Part shown: in pieces, positions 1 through 11,816 of the stretch
Layout of the letters: each line of letters starts with the position of its first letter
Numbering within the stretch: position 1 is the first letter of the stretch
Assembly (NCBI GenBank): GCA_002245135.1
Contig: NGBS01000293.1
Span: 124,001-188,000, forward strand
Source of the DNA: Proteromonas lacertae
Lineage: Eukaryota > Sar > Bigyra > Opalinata > Proteromonadidae
Reading direction: 5' to 3'
DNA length: 64,000 nt
Translations under genes and position numbers: made by a program
The notes under the pieces: generated by a model
Told to the model about the DNA's origin: nothing
Database searches by the model: none
The model's input: only the letters and a program-made list of their open reading frames with translations

Positions 1-18
1 TATTTATAATGTATATAG

Positions 19-460
19 ATGTATATTGAATGAAAATGTATCTGATTTAAATGTAAAGAAAGAAAAATTATCACAATCACAACAAGAATCACAATTAAAA
101 TTAACAGATGTTGAACTTACACCCAATAGTCAAGATGATAATGGATCAACCAATTATCATGAAAGAATAGCAATTGAAATATGTTGTACAATATTAGCAG
201 GACCAAATAAACAACAAATTAAAGATCTCTGTAAGTTACTGGTGTTATTAAATATTCATAAAGAACATAAAGTGATTGTAAATCAAATAAATATATTGTG
301 TAAGAAAATAAAAGAAGAATGTGGAAAAATTACTGGTGTATTGAAACTAATTAACCAAGTAGAAGATTCTATAAAAGATGTGGAAGAAATTGAGACTAAT
401 ACAGATAAATTTGATGAATATATTGATAAACAAAGACAAGTATTACTTAATACTGATTAA
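19..460 (+). CDS. 3' exon of an unidentified coiled-coil protein (partial)
   Basis: This is the last exon of a gene cut by the left edge of the window. A probable intron end (TATAG) lies at position 18. The frame then stays open for about 147 codons to a TAA at 458-460. The product is charged and helical, with a Gln/Ser-rich start, a central helical block with several cysteines (around ICCTILAGPNKQ) and an acidic end. I recognise no family. It lies 107 bp upstream of the CCDC42-like gene on the same strand. Because the 5' exons are missing, the true start and length are unknown; no ATG can be assigned inside this exon. Confidence 0.5.
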
Positions 461-567
461 ATAAACTCTCTATTATACTTTATTTTAATTTGTTAAAAAT
501 ATATTCGTTTTGTTTTTGGTTATTGAAAAATAATCGTTTTTGATTTTTTATAATTCTTTGATTTTGA

Positions 568-1833
568 ATGGAAGCTTCAAAAATACCCACTTTCATTACA
601 GGTGTTGATATGTATAGACAATGAAATATATTTTATTTAGAACTGAATATCATCCAGATGAACTAGGAGCAGATTTAGATGCCATCGTTGCAGGAGTTAC
701 AGAAGCATTTATTTTATCTTATAATATCTATTAGGCAACTCAAGCAACATTATTATTAAAGAAAAGGAAGGAAATGAGAGAAGTAACTGATGAACTCGAA
801 TTTATGAAAGAAGTATATGCTCAAAGAATGGAATCATGTAATGAAAGGTATAAAGAATATCAAAGAAAACTACACGACATGAATGAACAAGTTATGAAAT
901 TTGAACGTTTTGTGAATGAAAATGATTCAAAGAGACGTAAAGCTGAAGCTAAAATAAAAGTATATTTTTAAATACAGTATTCTATATTAATAATAGTCTG
1001 AGAAAAAATCAATAGATTTACTAGTTCAACAAATCCAACAAGAAACAGAAGCTTTAAAAGAAAAGAAACTAGAAAAAGAACAATTAGAAAATCAATTGAA
1101 TAGACTTCGAAAATATAGAGATTTCTTATCTCAAACAGTAGAACAATCTAAAGAAGATTTTGAAGAAATTAATGATATATTAAATAGACACAAAACATTG
1201 GTTGATGCTCATAAAGATTTAGAAATAGATTGTGAGATAATAAAAGAAAAAGTAGATAATTTAAGACAACAAATGACATTAAAACGTGAATCAGCTCAAA
1301 ATCAAATATTGACAAAAAATAATGATGTATATTTTATATTTAATATAATTTAGATTCATTTATTACAAAAGAATGTGGAAGATATTCGTGCATTTGAAAG
1401 TCAAATCGAATCTGAGATTGAGAACCGATTAACTCAGAATAAAGACACAACAATGATCTGTGGACAAGTTACTTTAGCAATTCGAAATTTATATACAAGA
1501 ATGTTTCAATCTTACCGATTCAAACACAAGCCAGTTGAAGATAATAAGAGTCGTTCTACAATTGATGTATTAACCGATTATTTAGAAGAATTAAAGATAA
1601 GAATAATGGATTTACAAGAATTAGATGAGAAATATCCTCTTGTGAGAGATTTACATTCTCCTTCGAGTGATTCTCCAAGAAAGACGAGAAGCGCATCTTC
1701 TAGATCACAAGGTTCAGCAATATTGAATAGTAAAGGTAATAAAGCTAATAGTGAGTTTAATTCTCAATCTCAAATGAGTCAGCCAGATATGTCTGAAGAG
1801 AAATCATTTTACAGTTCAATTTCAAACAGATAA
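568..1833 (+). CDS. CCDC42/CFAP73-like flagellar coiled-coil protein (DUF4200)
   Basis: Five exons (568-611, 641-704, 735-959, 997-1326, 1354-1833) give a protein of about 380 residues, close to the roughly 316 of animal CCDC42. The stretch LLLKKRKEMREVTDELEFMK followed by ...RMESC...FERFVNEND matches the DUF4200 core of CCDC42 and CFAP73. Further on, YRDFLSQTVEQSKEDFEEI, the TLVDAHKDL region and a late ...AIRNLYTRM segment follow the same family order. Family members sit on the axoneme (the MIA complex) or at the sperm manchette and basal body, so the organism is probably flagellated. The introns are 27-37 nt; the one at 705-734 needs a GC donor to keep the frame. The C-terminus is Ser-rich and probably disordered. 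The last 180 bp of coding sequence are repeated inverted near 35.5 kb. Confidence 0.85.
705..734 (+). other. 30-nt GC-AG intron
   Basis: Between exons 2 and 3 of the CCDC42-like gene the only frame-keeping splice starts with GCATTT and ends CTATTAG, in phase 0. Nearly all other introns here begin GTAT. The exons on both sides are in the same frame and join ...VAGVTEA to TQATLLLKK, as the family expects. Confidence 0.6.
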
Positions 1834-4250
1834 AAGAAAGAAACCGTATTAATAGCTATAATAATTTTAATAAAATATTTATTTATTTCAGATGTGTATA
1901 TTTTGATTAGATTGAGAAAGATGTAATAAATGGGTAGAATAAGAAATTACATATATCAATAGCAGATAATGTAACTATTTCATCTTCATTGAGCATAATG
2001 AATGGATTTATATACCAATATAATCTTCAATATTGATATATAGAATGTTTTTCACACTTTAAGTTTTGGGTTATTCAAAATTTTGATAAAAATCGAATTT
2101 CGTTATTTTTGTTATATATTTACATAAAGATGATAATAAAAGTGAATAAAGAACATAAGAGAAGAGGGGTATATTTTATATTTATTTTTATGATAGATTA
2201 TGTCGAAAATTGGTTGAAAGTGGTTTTGGTGATATAGAAGTGAAGATTGGAGATAATCGAATAATGTCAATCAAATCAATTTTAGTGAATGGAAATGAAA
2301 CTGTAAAGAAACTGTTGTTAGATCGTGAGTTTGTTGGAGTTTTAGAGTTATATGAAGAAATCGAAGAAATTGGCTATTATGAGATGGAGAAATACTACAG
2401 TGGTGGTGAACTGATAATCAGTAAAGAGAGTGTGTGTGAAGTGTTGATGTTTTGTTTATGTTATTGTGAAAAAGAGATAATAAATGATTGTTATGAATTT
2501 ATGAAGAATAATATAGATGATGAAGTATTAATGAAATTAATTCATATTTGTAATGTATTTGGTGGATGTTTGAGAGAGATAGAAGACTTGAAAAATATGG
2601 AAATAGAAAAGCGAGGATATAAATATTTATATAAGAATGAATATTTGTTGAGATTAGAAATGAATAATTTGATCGAGATATTAAATATGAAAGATGTGAT
2701 AATAGTGAATGAGTTATGGTTATTAAATCGGTTATTGGAATGGTATAAATTCCAAAAGAATAAGAAATATGATAATAAAGAGATTACAAGATGATTTTAA
2801 ACAATTGATAGAAGAAGATATCGATAGTGAAAAGATAAAAGAGAAAGAGATAGAAAAAGAGAATAAAGAAATGTTGAAAGAAATGAAAATAGAATTAAAG
2901 AAAAATGAATGTAAAAATCATATAGAATTATATTTAATAAAAGATGATAGAATTCAAAATGTAATAATCAACAATTACAATGAAGATAATAATGAAGAAG
3001 AAGACTTTAATGAAGAAGAAAGAAGAATATTGAATAAGATGAAAGAAGAAGAATTGAATGATGAAATAATGTGTATATTAGAAATGAATAATATAAAAAT
3101 GATGGAAATAGTATTGATGATAATGAAATATAAAAATATGAAAATGGAAAGTATAAATACTAAAAATATATATAAATAGAATATATCTCAAATATCGAAA
3201 AAAGAAATATATTGGATAGATTATGTATAGAATATAATGAGAATAAAAGAAATCGAACAATGAAATGTTTATGTTTGTTTGTTGATGATAAAAAGAGTGT
3301 TTCAATAATAGAAGAAGTATGTGGAAAAGAAATTCCTTTTAAAATGTTGAATGAAGATTATTATTTAAACTCCAAATCCAAAGAATTATTAATGGAATAT
3401 ATAAAAGAGAATAAACTGAGTTTAAAAGAAGAAGAAGAAATGATTGTAATAATGAAAGATAAAGAATTATTGAGTGAATTAAAAACAAAAGAAATCACAT
3501 CATTTTCATATCTTCATTCAGAATATTTCTTTATATTAGATGAAGAAATGTTAATAATTCCATCATTTGATGGAAATCGATGTGAATTTTCAATCAATCC
3601 TTCATTACCTGATGGTTTAATGATAGAAAAAGAGAGTGGAATAATTCATGGAAAAATGAATAAAGTAATCGAAAAGAGAGAATATGAAATAAGTTGTAAG
3701 AATATTGTAAATGAAAAGAAATTCAAAATATCATTAGAATTTCAGATTAAATTCACAGAATTAAACAAAAGTGATGAAATAGAAGTATCAAATAATGGAA
3801 AGTTAATAACAAATATAAATGAATATGGTTTTAATCATTGTTATTTAAATTTAAAAATGGAAAATGGAGTTTATCATATCAAATATAAATATTATCGAAA
3901 TGGAAGTTATTATGATGGTATAATGTTAGGATTATCAAATAATAATACATATTCTGGTGGTGATATTTATTATCAATCAACAACATGTAGTTATTTTGCA
4001 TGTAATGGTAAAAGTAGAGTTATTACTGAATATTGTCATATTGGAAGAATTGTTAATAAAAATCCAAATTTCAATAATTGTGGAGATGGTTCAATTTATG
4101 AAGTGATTATTGATATGAATAAAAGAGAATTTTGGATTAGTCATAATAATTCATCTCCTATTTTACTTGTTGAAGATTTACCTTCTCCATTATATTCATA
4201 TGCTGAATTAGCATGGGAAAACACATCAATAGAATTGTTATCAGTTTCTA
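1657..4250 (+). repeat. Segmental duplication unit, copy A (partner inverted at 33,070-35,662)
   Basis: The 3' tail of the CCDC42-like gene, its downstream spacer and the whole BTB-Ig-SPRY unit recur inverted at about 33,070-35,662. The left break falls inside the CCDC42-like coding sequence, near the CTTCGAGTGATTCTCC stretch. Copy C (about 11,817-14,043) shares only the part from about 2,050 onward, but continues past the SPRY stop to about 4,303, where copy B has already diverged. Confidence 0.85.
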
Positions 4251-4258
4251 ATCAATAA
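2210..4258 (+). pseudogene. BTB-BACK-Ig-SPRY protein gene, copy A (frame-broken in 5' half)
   Basis: The first half encodes a BTB fold (DIEVKIGDNRIMSIKSILV through the KNNIDDEVLMKLIHICNVFG helix) and a BACK-like helical region. After a 29-nt intron (3151-3179) come a putative Ig domain (SINPSLPDGLMIEKESGIIH) and a SPRY domain ending near SPILLVEDLPSPLYSY. BTB-SPRY proteins are usually Cullin-3 substrate adaptors. The frame breaks near 2,786, where GAGATTACAAG has one base more than copy B (GAGATACAAG), and a stop follows at 2794. No good ATG opens the BTB frame: copy B's ATGGGT is AGGGGT here, and the first in-frame ATG is at 2263. The SPRY half is open from 3180 to 4258. It is probably a decaying paralogue, unless the surplus base is an assembly error. 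Confidence 0.7.
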
Positions 4259-4759
4259 AGTTAGATAATATGAATTATTATAACATTTACATTCTCTATA
4301 ATGTATTGCTGTTTATATTTCCTCAAAAACATAGAAAATATAAAAATAGCTTAAATTATTCTACTCTATTTATAAAAATGTATTATTTTCTTTATAATTG
4401 TGTTAATTAGTAGTCACATGACCAAGTTATACCATTTGCTGATATTTTTTCAAAAATATTATAAATTGATCAACATTATTTTATTTTAATATACTTCAAA
4501 TATACTTCAACAACACACTAATAGTTTATTAGCATAATACTCACTTCACACTTTTCTTTACTATTTATTACAACTTGACATTATTTTAATATTAATAACT
4601 ACAAACACAGTATTATTATCACTTACTTCGAATAACTTCATGAGTAAATTTGAATTTGAGTTGAGCTTGAACAAAAGGAATTCGAGCCTACTTGTATAAT
4701 TAGTATTACAGTGTATTATTGTATTATCGTTTTTTTTCTGTTTTACTATTTTTATTAAT
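4259..4759. other. Intergenic spacer
   Basis: About 500 bp of AT-rich DNA. Up to about 4,303 it matches sequence downstream of copy C. Beyond that I see no gene, RNA or repeat. T-rich tracts just before 4,760 could belong to the promoter of the next gene. Confidence 0.6.
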
Positions 4760-7700
4760 ATGGATTTATATACAGTAGATAGTGGAGGTATAACAAGAAA
4801 TATAGGAAGAGATACTGGAACTAAAACTCATACTGCAGTTCTAAAGGAAGCTCGAACTAAAAGAGATTGGGTTTGGTTCTGCAGTGCTCTATGGAGAAGA
4901 AAAGATGATTATGAATATCAATATGATGTATAGAATTTATTTGATTTATTTATAGAATGCTCTACCAATAAATTTAGTTGATACTGTACTTCTTGAAGGT
5001 GGCAAACCAACAACATGGTATTTTACTGGTGCAGATGGTACAATATCAAAAAAAATAGGAGCAAATGTCAACATGATAAAAGTATTAAAATCATTCACAA
5101 ACCAAGCTACAAGTTTTGGCAGTGAATTTGCTGCAGTGTTACGATACGACAATCATTTCGAAGTAATAGCAGTAGATCAATTAAGCCAATATAGAACAGG
5201 ATTTCCATATGGAGGTGTTTGTCTTCAAACATTCATTCCACCAAAAGGAACATCCATTCCTTTACCAAGTGATTATGAAGTAGAATATAAATTAGATGTA
5301 GATAATTCACAGTTATGTGTAGTGAGTAAATTAGGAAATGTAATTGGATTAATGGATACAAAGAATGCTCAAGTAAAGAGAGAGAAAATTCGATGTTGTG
5401 AAGGTGATACAATTAAAACATTAGAAGAAAACACAAAAGATATTATAATGACAGTTGAAAAATCAAAAAATGTGAAAATTATCTCTTGCACTTTACAATT
5501 CGTTATTTCTGATGATAGAACAGCTTGGCTTGTAACTGCTGAAAATATAATAACAACTAGAACAAGACCAGGTGTATCTACAACAGCTAATTCAAATTCA
5601 TCAAAATCAAAAACAAAAGATACAAGAACAAAGTTAGATAAAGTAAGAGATGAACAATATTCTTCCACATTACTTCCAGAGCAACCTGATTTATTACTAT
5701 TAAACTCACGAGGTAAAGCGAAATTAAGAGAATTAGATGGATATCATGGACCTACACATATGTCTAATAGATTTGGTAAAGAAAAAGGAAGAAATTTTAG
5801 AGAAAGAACAATGTATTTGTCACCTTCTAATACTACTGCCAATAATAATATATATAGTGGTAGAAAGAGTAATACAAGTGGTGGAGGTTTATATAATGAA
5901 AGAATGACAAGGTCAATGACAACATTACCGTCAATTCGTCCAAATACATCAGATAGTGTAAATTTTGACACATCTCCTATTGAAACTAGCAGTAGTAAAA
6001 AGAATAGAAGAAGAGATCATCCTGAGCGTGCAATGACAGCTGCAGCAATAGGATCCAGTCAATTGAATGGTTGTAATGGAGATTTCTGCGAGATACCTAT
6101 TGAAAGTTATACAAAGCATGAAAGTGGCATTTTGGGCGAATTAAGTAGTGAATACAATCGAGATAATAATGGAAATAATATGTATAAGATTAATTATAAA
6201 TGGATTATTCAAGCAAGAGAAGAAAAAGAATTAATAAAGAATATGATTCATCGTTTAGAGAATAATGAAGATGGTGATTATTGTAGTTATGATATATTTG
6301 GTAAGAGCAATTTAGATTTAGATAGAGTATATCCAGCTCAATATTACAAAGATGTTGAAGTATGCGAAAATTGTTATAAATTGTACTCTAAAATACAAGA
6401 AGAACGTGATAAATGTATTGAGAAATATCAAAAGATAACTCCAGAAGAGAAGAGAGAATTACAATTAGCCGAATCTTATAAAGAGTTACAAACTGCTAAA
6501 TTAGACTTGACAAAGAATGATATATTTGAATTTAGAAGGTTTACTCATCCACCTCAAGCTGTAAGTATGACATCCACTGCTTTATTGATATTATTAACTG
6601 GTAATACATATAATTGGAATGAAATTAGGAAATTAATTTCTAATAGTGATAGATTATTATCTATTATATTACTATTTGATCCTGATACAGTTGAAGCTAA
6701 AAGAATGTATGATTTAAAACCATATTTATTAAATCCATTATTCAGTATATAATATATTATTTAATTGAATAGAACCTGAAATAGTCCAATCAGCTGCAAG
6801 AAGTGCTGGTAAATTCTGTAAATTTGTAATTGATAATTCACGTTATATATCAATGAGATTAGGTATTTACCATGAAGTATTTCCACCAGAAAGTAATGAA
6901 GAAAATGATGAATTTGGTAATAATAATAATTATAATAATAATACAAGGGGAAATACAACTACATTATCATCACCAGGTTATACTGAATTACCACCCATTG
7001 ATACTTGTAATGATTCATACAGAAACACAAACAATATGTCATTTGCTGACAAAGTAAAAATGAAGAGAAAAGAGAATCCTGTTATTCCACCACCAGCTGA
7101 TCCAGAAGTTGTGAAAAGTATATTTTATTATTTATTATTCATTATTATTATTATTATTAATAGAAGCAAGACAAAGAGAATTATCTCCAAAAGGTATTGC
7201 ATTTGGTACAACAACTGACTTACTTCCTGAAGATCAAGAGAAGTTTGTTTCACCAGTTGATACTCCTTCTTTGCCTAAACGTAGAACATCCTCAATGGCT
7301 GAATATAAACACTCACAAATGTTAAAATCAGAAGGATCTAGAAGAACAAGTAATTCACCAATACCCAAAACAAAGAAACCTCAACAGAAAGGTGAATCAA
7401 AGAAAGATCGATTAGCAAGATTAGCTAATCCACCTGGTACTTCTTATATCAATAAAGATGGTGTAAAAACAACAAAAATTACAGAAGAAACTAGTAAATT
7501 TATATGTGAAGATGGTATTACTACAATTCCTTATCAAGTAATTGGTGAAGCTGATGAAAATCTTTCTGTTCCTAGTTTAATAGTTATAAATGACTTTTTT
7601 GATACATTTGAAAGAAATCAAATTATATTGAGTCAATTAACACAACTATTTTATGGATGTCAAATATTGTTATTTAATTATCCAGGTCAAGCTGAAACTC

Positions 7701-10700
7701 GAATTGCTCCTGTAAATAATAATAATAATAATAACCAATCATCTTCATCCTCTTCTACTTCATCACAATTACCAAAGATCAATAATAAATTCGTGTCAAA
7801 CATCTTAAATCAATTATTACATTATTTAAATCAAACTTGTGAGTTTATAACTGATCGTAGACCATTTATGGTTTGTGGAGTTGGAAATGGTGCAAATATT
7901 GGATCATTATTCATTTCCACTTACTGTGAAGAAGATGATAGTTATAAAGATACACTTCGATCATTTATTATAATCAATGGATTTAGTTATTTAGACCCAC
8001 AGTTAACAGCCATTTTACATTCTTCTATCAATGTATTCTCATGTTTCCCTGCTAATCGTCATGATTTGCCTATTAGTTACTTTAGTAGATTTATATTCTC
8101 TGAAGACTATTTAAAAAGAGTGAATGCTTCATTAGCTTTACAACTTTACACTGCAGTTACTAATCCAATTACAAATAATGGTAGAGTTCAGATATGTGAT
8201 GGAACTTTAAATCATATTGATTTAAGACCATTATTACCATCTATACAATGTCCAATTATTGTAATACAATCTACAGATGATGCATTGATTAATCCAAGTC
8301 ATGTTGATAATTTCATAGAAGGAAGATCAGTTCATCATGTTTGGTCACATGAAGCAACAGATAAAAACGTTATTAATCCTTCCAATCATCGTAAATTGAC
8401 TGTTTATCAACACACTCCTAATACAGCTTATGTAGTATGGTTAAAAGCTGGTCATGAAGTAATGCAAGAATGTAAAGATCAAGTATTACAAGTATTTGAA
8501 CATTTATATGATGAAGCTGAAGATGCTGTAGATGAAGATGAATTACCTCCAGTTACTGAAGAAGGAGATGAGAAATTCAATGATACAATGGAAGAACAAA
8601 AAGAAAAGAATAATGAAGAAGCTCAAAGAATAAAGGATGAAATTAGAAGAGAAAATCCACCATTAACATCTGATGATGTATTTCAAATGAGTCAAAGAAA
8701 TAAGAAAACTAAAGAATTGAGAGAATTAGATGAACATTTGAGGAAAATACAAGAAACTCAAGCTCAAAGAAGAAAGAAATGGGAAAAAGAAGATAAGAAA
8801 GTATTAGAAGATTTAAATAAACAATTAAAAATTGCTAAAAACAATGTAGAAAATGAGATAGAAGTAGAAGAGAATAAGTTAAGAATATTACAATTAGAAG
8901 CAAGAATAGCTGAAGAAAGATCCAAGAAAGCTCAACGTGAAAGTGAAGCAGCAAGAGATAGTGCTGAATTAGCAGTTTCAGCATTAAGAGCGATATTGAA
9001 TAACTCTAAGATGGAAGAAGTTCAACCTTTAGCTGATGCTCAAAAATTTGAAGCTCAACATAAAGAACAAATCCCATCCTCTGCATTACCAACAGCTTAT
9101 TTAGCTAATGCAGAACAGAAATTAGAAAATGATCGAATTCCTTCAATAACTCAAGAACATTATGACAATGTAGTAAACAATTTAGAAAATGATGAACAAA
9201 AGAAGAATTATATAGATAGAAAGACTCGAAATGCGATAACATTACAGAGATGGGCGAGAGGTTGTTTATGTCGAAAACGAATTAATCGAAATAAACGAAA
9301 TGAAGAATTATTAAAGAAACAAAATGAATCAATAATAAAGATTCAAGCAATGAGTCGAGGTTATTTAGCTCGTAATAGAACAAAGATATTAGCAAAGAAT
9401 GAAGAATATGAAAGAGTAAAGAATGAAGCCGTTTTAATAATAGAAAGAGTGATTCGTGGATTCTTAGGTCGAAGAAGAGCGAAGAAATATAAACAAGCTA
9501 AAGCAGCTCTTTTAATCGAAAGATTCTATAGAGGTCATTTAGGTCGATTGAGAGTAAAAGAAATCCGTAGAAAGAAAGCCATGTTAGAAAATGAGAATTA
9601 TTGTGCAACTAAAATCCAAACACAATTCCGAACTTATTCTGCTGAAAAGAACTATCGTGAGATGAAAACATTAAAAGTAGCTGCAATAACAATCGAAAGA
9701 GTATATCGAGGTCATCGTGGTAGATTACGAGCAACTCGAATAAGAAAATGGCAATCAGCTGCTCCTGGACCTGAAAGATTAAAATTAGGATTACAAATGA
9801 TTGAAGAAACGAAAGAAGCTTTTGAAAGACAACGACAAGAGATAGATGCATTACATCGAGCTCAAGAAAAAGCTGAATTAAAAGTGAGTGAAATTCATTC
9901 AAATTTGAAAGAAAGTGAAGCTGAATTAGTTGAATTAGAAAGTGAATTAAAAGATATAGATAAATTAGAAAATGAAGTTGAAGAAATCAGTCATGAACAA
10001 GTATTATTAAAGAAGAAAGTTCAACAAAGTGGAGGAACAGTAAAAAGTGGTAAAAACAAATTATCTCCTGAAGATCAAGCCAAAGAACATGATTTAGCTG
10101 TTGCTTTAGATTTCAAGAAAGCAGAAAGAGATCGAAAGAAGAAAGCATTAGAAGCAGAATTTGCTGGAATATTCTCTGAGATTGGTAAAAAGAAAGAATA
10201 TTTAGAGACATTTGAAGCAAAGATAGCTGATATGGAATCTAATCGTCAAAGAAAAGAAAGAGAATTTAAGAGATTACAACGAAATCTAATGGAATTATTA
10301 GCTGAACAGAAACGAGAATTAGATAATATTCGTGAGAAAGGAATAGAATTAGAAGTAGCTACAGCTCAATCTGCAGCTGCAGCTTCTGCAACAGCAACTA
10401 AAGCCAAAGAACATGAAAAGAAGACAGAAGCAATATTTAATAATACTGAAGAATTAATGAAATTCCAATTTATGTCAATGGGTTTAACCTATTTCAGTGC
10501 GATGAATATGTTACAAGGATTGAGAGATATAAACTCTGATACAACTTCCAGTGCAATATCAGCAAGTGCCGAAACAGCCGTAGCTGCTGCTGCCGCTGCT
10601 GCAGCAGCTAATATTCCAACCATGAAGAAATTAGATTTAGGAGCTGATGAATTATTAAGTGCTGTAGAAGAAAAAGAGAAATTGAAAGCGATGGAAAGAA

Positions 10701-11653
10701 AGAAACAATTAGAAGAAGAAAAGAATCATCAAGAGGAACCATTCCCAGTTGATATAAATGTTTGGACAGTTGATGATGTATCTCGATGGTTAAAAACATT
10801 GAGTTTAGGTCAATATATAAAAGCATTCCGAGAAGCTTGTGTAGATGGTGAATTTTTAATGGAACTAACTCCTGATGATTTGAAAGATGTATTAGGTGTA
10901 GAACATGCATTACATATAAAGAAGATCTTATTTGCTAGAGAAAAACTTCGAAATTTAGTAGTATCCGATCGTCGATTAGATTCAATGAAATCTTCAATTA
11001 CTGGTCATCTTTCAATGTTAAATGATACTTATCAAGCAAACAGTCAACATTCAAGTCGAAATATCTCTTCAAATCCTTCATTCCGTCAAACTTCTACTGA
11101 TAATAATAATAGTCGACCAATGAATCCTACTCCTCCTGTTTCTGGTGTTGATAATGAAGAAGATTTAAATGAAGAAAATGTGAATGAAAATACTCATTTA
11201 TTAGATTCAAATGTGATAGGTGAGAATAGTAATTTAATTGATACACATGATATAGGCAATAATAATAATGAAATAGATTCAAATGAATTGAATGAAGAAG
11301 ATAAAGAATCATATGATCGAGATCAAGTATTTAATTTCTGTATTCATGGAAGAGTAAAGAAAGTAGAAGAAGCATTAGATTATGGATTTGATATAAACAC
11401 AGTTGATGTAAATGGAAATACGTTATTAATAATCGCTTGTCAAGAAGTATTAAAACCAATGGTAGTATTTTTATTAAATCGAAAATGTGACATAGATTTT
11501 AAAAATCGTCAAGGTAATACTGCTCTTCATTTTGCGATGAGAAATGATCCAACAGGAACATTAGGTGAAATGTTAATGAATGCAGGTGCAAGTGATATGA
11601 TTGAGAATAATTATGGTTTAACTCCTTATGATGGAATAGAACCTGAGAAATAA
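4760..11653 (+). CDS. 2,263-residue protein: dynein-stalk-like, inactive alpha/beta-hydrolase, IQ x6, SAM, ankyrin
   Basis: Four exons (4760-4927, 4956-6744, 6773-7117, 7164-11653) join in frame across introns of 28, 28 and 46 nt. The N-terminal ~350 residues match nothing I know. Residues ~580-680 (FTHPPQAVSMTSTALLILLT, a WNEIRKLI stretch, then SAARSAGKFCKFV) resemble the stalk region of dynein heavy chains. Residues ~886-1215 are an alpha/beta-hydrolase fold whose nucleophile elbow reads GVGNG, with Gly where Ser is expected; the acid (STDDALINP) and His (KAGHEV) remain, so it is probably inactive. Then come coiled coil, six IQ motifs (~1459-1629, e.g. IQAMSRGYLARNR), more coiled coil with an Ala run, a SAM domain (~1963-2033, VWTVDDVSRWLKTLSL) and ankyrin repeats (~2152-2260). 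The IQ motifs suggest calmodulin binding. A flagellar or cytoskeletal scaffold is likely but inferred. Confidence 0.85.
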
Positions 11654-11816
11654 ATAAATAAATAATAATAATAGAAATGTTAATTTTATTTATGTGAATA
11701 TATTAATATATAAATTGTTGTTGTTTAGATTTTAAAGTGAGAATCAAGCCTAGAATATAATATTTCACGCTATTTTTGAATTTTCTTTGTTTTTGAGTAA
11801 ATATAAACATAAATAT

